From Nageia nagi (taxonomy: Eukaryota > Pinophyta), in NCBI GenBank assembly GCA_050084985.1, contig JBITNC010000001.1:143344001-143408000 (forward strand): a stretch of DNA of 64,000 bases, in the 5' to 3' direction. The position numbers and the translations under genes are program-made. Shown here one piece after another: positions 11,040-22,194 of this stretch. Position 1 is the stretch's first letter. Every line of letters starts with the position of its first letter. Under the pieces are notes generated by a model. It searched no databases, had not been told where the DNA came from, and saw nothing but the letters and a program-made list of their open reading frames with translations.

Positions 11040-14000
11040 GAGATACAAACTAGTAGAAGGTAGACCCCATGTAGATGAGGGATAAGATCAGGAACATATC
11101 AATCAATGAGATAAAATATGATATTATGTTATTCTCTAGGCTCTTAAACTACACCTTCATCCCATTTACAACTCCATTCTAATAATTTTTCTTAATGGTG
11201 AACCAACATTGGAATAAAGGAGAAAGAATGCTTTAGGATATCAAGGGAAATGTCATTATGGAATTCAATCCTAAAGCCATCAAGGTAGCATTTCAATGGA
11301 ATTTGGTGGATAGTTTTGGATATACTAAGGTGGAGTAACTTATGTGCTATTAGAACACCAACATGGTAGCCATGGTAATTAGAAGTTGGATGCTATATGA
11401 GCAACATAATCTAGAGGAAAATTCCCTCATTAACTCTCCTTCCTCCCACTTCTACCTATATGTGAAATTTATGATCCTAATATTATTGAGGATCCTTGGT
11501 AAAGAAGATTCATATAAGTTCTTTAGCTTCATTCTAGGTATTTTTAGAGGGATAAAAATAAGGTGGAGCAAGTTGTTGAGATATTGCATTGTAAATCAGC
11601 TATCATCTTCGAGGATCATACGTAAGTTCTATTCCAACTCTTAATGTATTTATTACTTCATGGAAAGTATAGACCTATGACTCTATGGGAGGTGAACTTG
11701 ATTTAAAAGGGAACATATGCTATGGGGAAGTGCTAACCTAAGTAGAGAATTGAAAGAAGATGAAAGAATTTCATGATGAAGGGTGTTGGATGGGAGTATG
11801 AGATCTATAAAGAGCTCAAGGGAGAGATCAAAGTTGTTAGAATCTCAAACTCAGCCTAGGGTGCACTAAGGAAGCATGGAGACTTATTAATCCATAATCA
11901 AAATTATTTCCTTGATATGTGAGAAAAAAATGCTCTTGATGGAGATCATGAGGTAGTTGACCCACTTGCATGAGGACATCTAGTAAAAGAAATGAACCAC
12001 CTCAAATCTATCGATCATAGTAGGAGAGTACCAATGCAAAGCATGGGAAAATATGAATTCCATGATAGAGGAGTTGGGATAGTATAACTTAAAGAAGATA
12101 CATTTTGCAAGTCACTATGATCCTAAGAATAAGATCCAAAAATTTTAAATGAAGGAGAGGAAGAAGACCTATGAACATAAGCCACTTAGAGATGAGGAGC
12201 CATTCAAGAATGTTAGTAATGAGGTGGAGATGGAGAGGATCCATGCTATGATGTAAGAAGAGGATCAAAAACAATAATAAGTAGTGGAGGCCACCATTGA
12301 TAAGAGATTATCACAATTGAAGGGGAGAAGACCATATGAATCTACATCCAAATTCACTCAATTTTTCTTGATGTTTAGGAGCATATTGACCACTACTCAT
12401 CCATGGAAAATAAGAATCCAATCAAGTAGATGCTGCAACAAGTTAGATATATAATTGATAAGCATGATATGAGAGAGTTAGATCATGTGGAAACTAACAA
12501 GATGGTGGGGTGTGTTAGAAATAGGGAAAAGGATCCATCACCACACCAAACACCACCTAAAGGATCAACTTCATGCCCATCCCAAATAATTGCATCATTA
12601 GAGTCTTTATCTTTTGGCCCCTTGTATGAGCCTAATGATATCATTGAAGGAGAATGAAAATATGAGTGTGAAGATGATGTCTATAAGAATGAACTTCAAG
12701 AAGGGGAATACAAAAGTTTACTTGGAGAAGAATTGAATAAGGAACATGTAGAAGAACTAGAGAATGAACATGTAGCTAGTTTAGGTCCTTGTGATGATAT
12801 TCCTAATTCTTAGAAGGATTATGAATCCTTAAATATTTTAGAGGTAGTCCACAAACTTGCTTCTTCAAATCCTTCAATATATCAAAGAAAAGGTAAAGAG
12901 GGATCAATTAAAAAGGGGATCTTAGTCTTGATCATCGACAATGTCTAGGGAGGTCACATAAGATGAAGATAGACCTTTGAAGAGGACCAAGAGGAATGTC
13001 ACCAACATTTTAGATACAATTATAGAAACCCACTAGCCTTAATCCAACCATGAATGGGATATGGAAATGGATGATTTCCTTGATGTTTTTAACATGGACA
13101 TTGGGGAAGGTTTTGGAGTAAGGGAAGCTAATGATTAAATCAAAGAGAGCTCCATTCACCTAGGGAAGAGTTAGACCTATGTACACATGAATGATAATGT
13201 ATTATACATCAATACCTTAATGGATAATAAGGATAACCCTCAATATCCCTAAGATCTAAAACACATTAATCAGATCATCAACATAGGTCGCATTTACATG
13301 ATTAGAAGGAAACATGTAATTATTTCAAATATTGAATCAATCACTGAGGATGGGATGCTAAATGAGAAAGAGATAAAGAGCATCAAGAAGGAGTTAGACT
13401 CCCAAAGGAGATTGAATGATGAGATTAAGTCAACCATAGTACAAATAAAGGAGCTCTAAAATGTAAAGCCTTTCAAAGAGGATATGATTGAAGTGAAGCA
13501 GGAGGTGATTGATGAGGTTTTGGAAGTTTTGAGGTAGTTCATTGATACCCTTCATAGATTCTCACTTGAAGAAGAGAAGTTGAAAAATATTATGATCCAA
13601 AGGGTCAAGCTCTTAAGGATTTTAGATTTCTATAAGCCTATGATATTTTGGTCCTAAAGATGCCAAATTTTGTGAAGACTATTGGTTCTACTTAGGTGTG
13701 ATTAATCATGTGATTTTTCATTTTGAGGAGACCTAGAAAGAGGTGACAATGATCAATGATAAAACCAACTCATGCCTTAAGTAGATAGATTTATAGGTCA
13801 AGCTCTTAGAGGAGGATACCACCATTAAAGAGGCTGACATAGTTGTGATAAAGGTTACACATCTTATTCATAGTTTGATTATGATAGAGGATGTGAATTC
13901 TTACCACTATGGAATTCACTTGATACATATATTGAGAGCTCATACATGGAAGAGTGATATGCAAAGGTTGATCAATGAGGTTAGGGATAGTGATGCTACA

Positions 14001-14080
14001 AGTAGGAAAAAAAATTTAGATATGCTATGTGGATTAGATCTTATAACAAGATTCTTAAATGATAATTTCAAAGAATGAGT
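11040..14080 (+). pseudogene. Unidentified decayed coding region, coiled-coil and acidic
   Basis: Plus-strand reading gives long protein-like stretches broken by stops. Near 11363-11644 is a hydrophobic stretch (SWMLYEQHNLEENSL, ILGKEDSYKFFSFILGIFRG). Near 12430-12950 is a Glu/Asp/Ser-rich stretch. Near 13380-13640 is a heptad-like coiled coil (IKSIKKELDSQRRLNDEIKS). Near 13845-14078 is a final open piece (NSYHYGIHLIHILRAHTWKS). I do not recognise the family. Its position after a gypsy element suggests an extra retrotransposon ORF or the gag of a neighbouring element, but no diagnostic domain supports either. Confidence 0.4.
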
Positions 14081-15219
14081 TATAGGCTTGGGACAACCAT
14101 TGGCCTAGTCATTGTTTTTAGTTTATTTTAGTTTTAAAAAATCTTATTTATTTCTAGTAAAATATTTTATAATATCATTTTATTCCCAAAATTGTGAAGG
14201 ATGATGATTTGCTCCCACAAAGTTTGGAGGAAACTTTGTAATTCCATATGGAATATTTTATTGTACAACATTTCATTTTGTTAGTTAAGATTAGGAAAAC
14301 ATTGATGGTTTCTCTAAAACTATTTATACCCCATTTTGATTCATTTGTAAGGGGGATTGACAATTTTAGCAATTGAAAGAACTTTTATTTGCAAAGCTAA
14401 AATTTCTCTAAGTTATTCAATGTGGCGTATTTTAGTGCAATTGTGATTATATGCTTCTCATGTTGGAATGGTGAATGTGAATGAATGATTTATAGTGTTT
14501 TCTAGTTCATTTTATCTTTGCTTAGTGTTGGTTCAATTGCTTGGTACATCTTGTAAATTTCCTTGAAGTGGAAAAGAGAGTGTTTGAATATCTTGTGAAG
14601 TGATGGATTAGCATCCTGGTGATGATATTTTACCATTTGTAGTTTGGTTTGGATACTCCAAAATATCTCATTGATATCATTCATCATAATAACTTCACCT
14701 AGTTCCTTTAGTCTTACCTCTATCCCATCATACTTCATCCATGCCACAACTTCACAATCCATCTGCTAGGCCATTCATGTTGTTGACTAGTGGAATAGAT
14801 AAAGGGAGGTTATAACCTATAATGAGACCCAATGAGTTGAATTTAAAGGATATTGTCTCAATTCCATGAGTTAGCATACCCATAACTACATCTTACTACC
14901 CACATTCATTCAAAAAAATTATTTCTTTTATTTTAAATTTTTTTTTTTAGATTTTTGTACCTATAATTTCTCTTTTTAGCATTTTCCAAAAATAACCTAG
15001 TTTAAGCCTAAATATTGAACTTAGAGTCCCTTGAATCCACACATTATATTCATGTTGGTGGCATTTTTAAATATCTAAGCCATTCACTAAGTTATCCTTT
15101 CTAAGTCATGAAGTTAACCTTTATGGTAACTAGTACCCATAGCAGGATGGAGTAACTTCCCTTCACATGAGGTGTTGGCATTTTTCTCACTACTCTAAGG
15201 TAAGAAAGAAACACCACCT
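14081..15219. other. Non-coding, possibly LTR-derived
   Basis: A TATA-like CTATTTATACCCC (near 14325), the purine run AAGGGGGATTGAC (near 14350) and A-rich tracts hint at LTR sequence. No terminal repeat pair was found. An open frame on the minus strand at 14502-14762 shows no family signature. Confidence 0.3.
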
Positions 15220-15395
15220 AACATATTATTATTCAGATTTTATTAGTGGAATTATTTAGTGATAGAAGTGAAAAGTCTAGTTTATAAGGCTTTCAAAAAT
15301 CCATTTTATTATATAAATCATGTAAATTTGATTTTCCTATTAAGAACATAACATAAATGAGTTTCTTATAAAAACAATTCATCACATATTTTTAG

Positions 15396-15999
15396 GTTAT
15401 TGAAAGGGACATTATTGTGAGGGATGTGAACCAATTTCATCATTTCAAACATGAAGAATGTTCTTATAGGGATTATTGTTGATGCAATATTCAAAGAGTC
15501 TTGCACAATGACATGGTGCATGCTTTTAGGTACAAAGGACACTATGTTTTATTTCATTTTTTGAAAAAGTTTTGTTATTGAATATTTGTATAAATAGATA
15601 ATGTTGTCAATTTCTAACATCATATTGCTAAGTAAATGTAATTGCCTATGTATATTGAAGTGGTATGTTTGAAAGTAGTATATAGTAGGCTATCTTGAGG
15701 AAGCTTATATTTTATATGCCAAGATACACATAAAACCTAAATTGGGTGTGTGGATGTATTTGCTTGGTGCTTGTAGATCACATAAGAATGTAGGAATATG
15801 GGAATTTGTGGAAATAATCCTTTTTTAATTGGAGCCTAAATATGCTCCATCTTATGTTCTAATTTTAAATATTTATGCTAAAGTGGGTAGCTGAGATGAT
15901 ATTATAAGAGTAATAATATTGATGAAAGATATAGGAATCAAGAAGACACCGAGATGTAGTTCGATTAAAGTTGATAAAAGGGTACATACTTTTCTTGTA
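15396..15999 (+). pseudogene. PPR-DYW fragments, array unit 1
   Basis: The DYW-domain C terminus at 15396-15482 reads ERDIIVRDVNQFHHFKHEEC, then SYRDYC and a stop, matching the family ending RFHHFK-x-G-x-CSCGDYW. The E-motif piece at 15685-15999 reads GYLEEA, VGVWM-like residues, EPKYAPSYVLILNIYAKVGS and IKKTPRCSSIKVDKRVHTFL. That is the typical MPIKPxxxVWxSLLGAC ... YVLLSNIYAxAGRWDDV ... KKTPGCSWIEVxxxVHAF block. In a native gene E precedes DYW, so the two pieces here come from adjoining repeats. Confidence 0.8.
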
Positions 16000-16374
16000 C
16001 TTTGGTCTTTCTTTTATCATTTTATGCAAACATTTTATTTGGAGTCATCATATTATTTTGTTTTTATTTTTACATCAAACATTTTAGATTTATAGTACTT
16101 TATTTACATGTTGATGTAGATTTTTCAGAGTCCATGGGTATATATTACCAAGAATTATTTGGATGGAATTAGATCATGTTTTGTATATTTAACTACTAAA
16201 CATTATTATTCAAATTTTATTAGTGGAATTATTTAGTGGTAGAAGTGAAAATTCATGTCTATAAGGCTTTCAAAAAGCCATTTTATTGTATAATTCATGT
16301 AAATTTGGTTTGCCTATTAGAAAAATAACATAAATGAGTTTCTTATAAAAAATATTCATGACATGTTTCCATGT

Positions 16375-16980
16375 TGTTGCAAGGGACATTGTTATGAGAG
16401 ATGTGAACCAAATTCATCATTTCAAACATGGAGAATGTTCTTGTATGGATTATTATTGATGCAAGATCTAAAATGTATTGCATAATGACATGGTGAATAA
16501 TTTTAGGTACAAAGTAAACTATGGTTCATTTCTTTTTTTAAAAAAGTTTTGTTATTAAATATTTGTACAAATAGAAAATATTATCTATTATTGACATCAT
16601 AATATTAAGTGAATGTAACTGCCTACGTATATAGAAGTGGTATTTTTGAAAGTAGTATTGTCCAAGATAACTTGAGGAAGCTTTGATTTTATATGCAAAA
16701 ATACCCATAAAACTCAAATTAGGTGTGTGGATGTATCTTCGTAGTGCTTGTGGATCACATAAGAATGCAAGAAAAGGGGAATTTGTGGAAAAAAATCTTT
16801 TTTTTAGAGCCTAAATATGCTCCATATTATGTTCTTATTTAAAATATTTATGTTAAAGTGGGTTGCTAAGATAATGTTATAAGAGTAATAAGAACATTGA
16901 TGAAAGGTAGAGGAATGAAGAAGACACTAGGATGTAGTTGAATTGCAATTGATAAAAGGGTACATGCTTTAATTATACTT
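16375..16980 (+). pseudogene. PPR-DYW fragments, array unit 2
   Basis: DYW end at 16375-16460. E-motif piece at about 16663-16978 with frameshifts: GVWMYLRSACGSHKN, EPKYAPYYVLI, MKGRGMKKTLGCS and IDKRVHA are all readable. Stops and frame changes show it is not coding. Confidence 0.8.
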
Positions 16981-17348
16981 AGCTCTTTTCTTTATCACTT
17001 TTTGTAGATATTTTATTTGGATTCATTCTATTATTATGTGTCTAGTTTTCCATCAACCATTTGAGATTTGTAGTAATTTCTATATATGTTAATGTAGATT
17101 TTTCACAGTCTATGGGTAAAAATATGCAGAATATTTTTGATGGTATTAGACCATGTTTTGTATATTTAACTGCTAAACATTATTATTCATATTTTATTAG
17201 TGGAATTATTTAGTGATAGAAGTGAAAAACTTGGTCTATAAGGCTTCCAAAAATCCATTTTATTGTTAATTAATGTAAATTTGGTTTTCCTATTAGGCAC
17301 ATAACATAAATTGGTTTCTTATAAAACAATTTCATGACATGTTTCCAG

Positions 17349-17932
17349 GTTTTTGCAAGGGACATTATTATGAGGGATGTGAACCAATTTCATCATTGCA
17401 AACATGAAAAATGTTCTTTTAGAAATTATTGTTGATGCGAGATCTAAGGAGTCTTGCACAATGATATGGTGCATGCTTTTAGGTACATAGGAAACTATGT
17501 TTCATTTCATCTTTTCAAAATGTTTTGTTATTAAATATTTGTACAAATAGATAATGTTGTTAATTGCTAACATCATATTGTTAAGTGAATTAACTTTCTA
17601 TGTATATTGAAGTGGTATTTTTGAAAGTAGTATTATGTAGGCTATCTTGAGGAAGCTTTGATTTTATATGCCAATATACTCATAAAATCTAAACTAGTGC
17701 TTGTAGATCATATAAGAATGTAGGAATAGGGAAATTTGTGGTAACTATCCTTTTTTATTAGAGCTAAATATGCTCCATATTATGTTATTATTTCAATTAT
17801 TTATGCTAAAGTGGGTAGATGAGATGATATTATAAGAATAAGAACATTGATGAAAAGTAGAGGAATCAAGAAGATACCTGAATATAGTTGGATTGATGTT
17901 GATAAAAGGGTACATGCTTTACTTGTACTTTG
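17349..17932 (+). pseudogene. PPR-DYW fragments, array unit 3
   Basis: DYW end at 17349-17434 (IMRDVNQFHHCKHEKCSF, then a Tyr-containing end and stop). E-motif piece at about 17637-17932, with a short deletion in its first third but a good tail (TLMKSRGIKKIPEYSWIDVD, then KRVHALLV). Confidence 0.8.
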
Positions 17933-18300
17933 CTCTTTCCTTTATCATTTTGTGCAAACATTTTTTTTAGATTCATTCTACTATCTTTTGTTTCTTTTTA
18001 CATCAACCATTTGAGACTTGTAGTAATTTATTTATATGTTGATGTAGATTTTTCATAGTCCATGTGTAAAAATACCAAGAATTATTTGGATGGAATTGTA
18101 TCGTGTTTTGTATATTTAACTACTAAACATTATTTTTAAGATTGTATTAGTGGAATTCCTTAGTAATATAAGTGAAAATTTTGGTCTATAAGGTTTTCAA
18201 AAACCCATTTTATTATATAATTTATGTAAATTTGGTTTACCTACTAGGCACATAACATAACTAAGTTACTTATAAAAAAATTCATGATATATTTCCAAGT

Positions 18301-18376
18301 GGTTGCAAGGTACATTGTTGTGAGGGATGTGAACTAATTTCATCATTTCAAATATGGATAATGTTCTTGTAGGGAT
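18301..18376 (+). pseudogene. DYW-domain end, array unit 4 (no E motif)
   Basis: Reads IVVRDVN, then a stop, FHHFKYG-type residues, and CSCRDYW with the final Trp kept, unlike units 1-3. The rest of the unit diverges after about 18560 and the E motif is missing. Confidence 0.75.
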
Positions 18377-18844
18377 TATTGGTCATGTAAGACATACAAA
18401 TTCTTGCACCATGACATGGTGTATGCTTTTAGGTAGAAAGGAAACCATTTTTCATTTTATTTTTTTAATATTCTTATTATATATTTATACAAATAGATAA
18501 TTTTGTTGATTGTTGACATAATATTATCAAGTAAACATAACTACCTATGTATATTGATGTAGTATTTGTGAAAGGATTGTTTTTAATTCTACAGAGTTAA
18601 TGTATTGAACTATTTCTCAAGAATCCTATACAATGCGAGAGTGATACAAATTTTGTATTGTCCATGGATAACCATACCAATAATATTTGGGTGAAATTAG
18701 ACCATCTTCTATATATTTAACTACTAAAAATTATTGTTCATATTTGATTATTGGGTTTCTTTAATGATAGAAATGACAAGTCTAATCTATAAGGCTTTCA
18801 AAGATTAATTTTATTATATAATTCATGTAAATTTAAATTTTTAT

Positions 18845-19127
18845 GTAGGCTATCTTTAGGAAGCTTTATTTTCATTACCAAGATGCCTATAAAAACCAAA
18901 TTGGGTGTGTGGATGTCTCTTCTTGGTGCTTTTATATCAAATAAGAATGTAGGAATAAGGAAATTTGTGGTAATAATCTTTTGTTGTTGGAGCCTAAATT
19001 TGTTCCACCTTATTTTATTCTTTTAAATGTTTATGTTGAAGTGGATAGTTGAGATGATGTTCAAAGAGTAAGAACATTGATGAAAGATATAAGAATCAAG
19101 AAGAAACCTAGATGTAATTGGATTTAT
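18845..19127 (+). pseudogene. PPR E motif, array unit 5 (no DYW end)
   Basis: Best-preserved E motif of the array: KMPIKTKLGVWMSLLGAF, NKNVGIRKFVV, then PYFILLNVYVEVDSWDDVQR and LMKDIRIKKKPRCNWI. A deletion joins the spacer straight to the E motif, so the DYW end is absent. Confidence 0.8.
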
Positions 19128-19372
19128 TATTTTCTAGATATGATTATTAGAATTTGTTAATGATAAAAGTGAAAATTTTGATCTATAAGGCTTTCAAAAA
19201 TATATTTTATTATATATAGTTCATATAAAATTTGTTTTATTTTATGTTTTTAAAAAATATAATTAAATATTTCTACAAATAGATAATGTTCTCGATTGTT
19301 GATATCATATTTTCAAATGAACGTAATTATCTATGCATATTGATGCAATATTTATGAAAACCTTATTTTTAG

Positions 19373-19685
19373 TACTATAGATTCATCATATTGAAGTGTT
19401 GTTCATGAATCATGTATAAGCATATAGTGAAGAGATGGAGAGGGAGCTACAAGAATCTCATCAAAATTGAAATACTTGAAGGAAATTTCATGAATCATGT
19501 ATAAGCGTAGAGTGAAGAGATGGAGAGGGAGCTGCAAGAATCACATGAAAATTGAAATACTTTAAGGAAAATGTTTTTTCAAGTATTTCAATTTTCATGC
19601 AATTCTTGTAGCTCCCTCTTCATCTTTTCATTCTATCCTTATACATTATTTATGAAGAACACTTCAATATCATGACTCTATAGTA
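19373..19685. repeat. Foldback: two direct copies facing one inverted copy
   Basis: The left arm 19373-19483 starts TACTATAGATTCAT. A second direct copy of its inner part runs 19488-19567. The right arm 19579-19685 is the reverse complement of the left arm, including GAGGGAGCTACAAGAAT and the terminal TACTATAG. Arms are over 100 bp and about 85-90% matched by eye. The left arm continues array-unit sequence, so the structure probably arose by inverted duplication at the array end. Confidence 0.75.
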
Positions 19686-19734
19686 TTTGAGGTTTTTATA
19701 TATATATTTTTATTGAAGTAGTAAAGTTTTGAGG

Positions 19735-20039
19735 TAGTTTTAAACTACATTTAAAGGTTTTTAAGGTAGCTTTTTTAAGGCAATTTTTCAAGTTTTAGAG
19801 GTAATTTTAAACTATCTCCATAAAAACTTTGTGTGGCAATCAATCCAATTCTCAACTAATTTTCATGGGTGGTTTTATATTTAATGTAGTTTTTTGGAAC
19901 ATATGGGGGCAATTATAAACTACCTTCATAGGGTATCAACTTTTAGCAACACCCACATAGATGGTGGCTAGATAATTTTCAATAAAAGGTTTAGGTAGTA
20001 GTTTAAATCCACTCCCAAAGGTCCTTTTTGGTCTATTAC
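19735..20039. mobile_element. CACTA-like subterminal region, degenerate end
   Basis: Several blocks of the GGTAGTTTTAAACTAC type recur, and the stretch ends TTTTTGGTCTATTA (20025-20038). That is close to the reverse complement of the CACTAGACCAAAAA end seen at 62864. Read as the right end of a decayed CACTA-type or related non-autonomous element. The matching left end was not found. Confidence 0.35.
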
Positions 20040-22190
20040 CATAAGTATTTTTCAAAACATGTCTTGTACCATTTCATTGAATGTTTTCAACATAATGTTG
20101 GGGGATTATTTGCATATAGTAAAAGTAATGTATAGAATGATAAACAAAGTTCCTAACAATATAATCCCATTTTTTTGCAATCATCCCCCATTAAACCCTC
20201 ATCATGACATTCACATAATTATGGTTTTTATACTATTTTTTAATGAATTATGTAATAGATTCAGAGTATGAACTTACCTACAATATGGCATACCAATCCA
20301 TCAATATTGACTCTTGAGGAGTCAAGTTTTTTCTAGACTACAAGGTATACCTCAATGGTAGTTATCTAGTGGGAAACCCCTCAAGATAAGGGTATAACTT
20401 ATGGACCTTATGAGAAATCATATAACTCCCTTCTATGTCTTATGCTATTAATTTATTTTATGTAATTTGAATTATCCTCCCATAAGTATAATGAGCTTTC
20501 AAATAATTTTTTTTAATTTGAAGAAATAATTATAGACATACCTATTAAATCACAAAAAACCAATTACAAGCATTCCCATAAATGGTAGTGGTTATAACTA
20601 TGACTCCATAACTAGGACTGACCTATGCAGTAAGAGGAGTTTGATGGTGAATAATCCTCTTGATTACATAGGAATGTTGAATCCCTATGTGCAATAGTTC
20701 ACTCCAATTTTTTATACACCCTAGATGCCCATCTCCATTTTCATGTCTATCTTTGCATCTTTGTCAAATCCTTATGCTTCATATTTATCTCCACTATCAT
20801 CGATTTATAATACACCTTCTAAACTTTCATAGAATTGAATACATCATCAATTACATAAACTATATGTATAAACTATATTCCTCCAATAGCTCCACCGCTT
20901 CCACCTCCCATTCCTACATTCTATTTAATCTAGTTAGTGTTCCTCTAATATCATTACCCTCTCTTGTTTAGGGTTTAGGGTATAGGGTTTAAGGTTTAGA
21001 GTATAGGGTATAAGATTTAAGGTTTAGGGTTTGATATTATTGATTAATTTGATATAATTTATTTAAAATAGGATCCCCTTTTAATAAATTAGGATCTAAT
21101 TTTATAAAAAAACAAGATCCTAATTATGTTGGGTTACTAAAGCATAACGAGATCTTGATTTAAAAATTGGGAACCCATTTTTTTTTTTTGGATCAAGAAT
21201 CCCAAGCTAAATAGGATGCCATTTTTTATAAAATAGGATCCTATTTCTTCTAAAATCACCAACCAACTTGTCCATGTCCAATTTTAGTGGATCCAACTTT
21301 GTGCATATGCCCAAATCATAATAATTTCTCAATTATATTCATCTATGGTTTGGATAAAATTTTGTAATGGTAGATCTCATCAAATTGACAAAATGAGCTT
21401 CAAAATATAGGGTTTTCTTCAAAAATTGAATTCACCAAAAATAAATATTTCTCAAATATAATAATTTTCAAGAAATAAAAATTTCTAATTCAATAAAAAA
21501 ATTATCACAAGCAAACAAGAAACAAAACTATGTTTATCAATGAAATACTCCACCAAAAATGTGATTCCCTAAAATAAAAATTCTAGTATTTGTAAGATAC
21601 AAATGGGTTCACCATTTTTTAATACTAAAAATAATATTACTTATTTTAATATTAGCATTAATTTAATATTGACTTACAACCAATAATAGTAGAATTCAAA
21701 CATCACAATCCTATTATTGGCTAAAGCAATATAATATGAAGGATTATAATGATTAATAATTTTTCATTAACCTTATCAAATATAGATTCAAAATGAACTT
21801 ACAAAAATATTACTTTGCCTATCTAAAGATCCTAGCTCATAGCTAACTCAAAGAGGTAAACATTAGTTGCAAACTAGATCACCAAGTTTATCCTCTATGG
21901 AGTTTTGCCACTCAGGTTGGAGCATCATTGCTCAACAATCTCCATAATATTAATTAAAACATTCATTTATCATCAAGCACTCTTCCAATCTAGGTTGCTT
22001 ACATATAATGAATTGAAATATCATAATAATATAGTATTTAGAGTATAACAAAATATAGGAATGTAGTATTTAGAGTTTAACTCTTTATCATCAGCCTTCA
22101 CAATATTCAACACAACTAAAATAATTCCAATAGTTAAATGTAAATAAAATTATTTTAGATAGAAATACAAAACATAATATAATTTCATTG
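20040..22190. other. Unassigned AT-rich DNA
   Basis: Apart from the telomere-like tract at 20966-21033, no coding similarity is seen. Short GGATCC-containing blocks recur at 21050-21240. Open frames here are short and Ile/Leu/Phe-rich, as expected by chance in AT-rich DNA. Confidence 0.5.
20966..21033 (+). repeat. Interstitial telomere-like tract (TTTAGGG type)
   Basis: About nine degenerate heptamers: perfect TTTAGGG copies alternate with TATAGGG, TTTAAGG and TTTAGAG variants. TTTAGGG is the usual plant telomere repeat. The tract is short and isolated. Confidence 0.75.
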
Positions 22191-22194
22191 AAAA

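Larger units (their letters stand above)
15220..19372 (+). repeat. Tandem array of ~970-bp units built from a PPR-DYW gene
   Basis: The anchor CATTATTATTCA...TTTTATTAGTGGAATT recurs at about 15220, 16201, 17178 and 18128 (spacing 981, 977, 950 bp), with truncated copies near 18728 and 19128. A full unit reads: spacer, last residues of a DYW domain, about 200 bp, the end of a PPR plus E motif, about 220 bp spacer. Flanking text is alignable throughout, so these are head-to-tail duplications rather than independent insertions. Divergence between units is visible but moderate. The array ends in a foldback. Confidence 0.85.
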
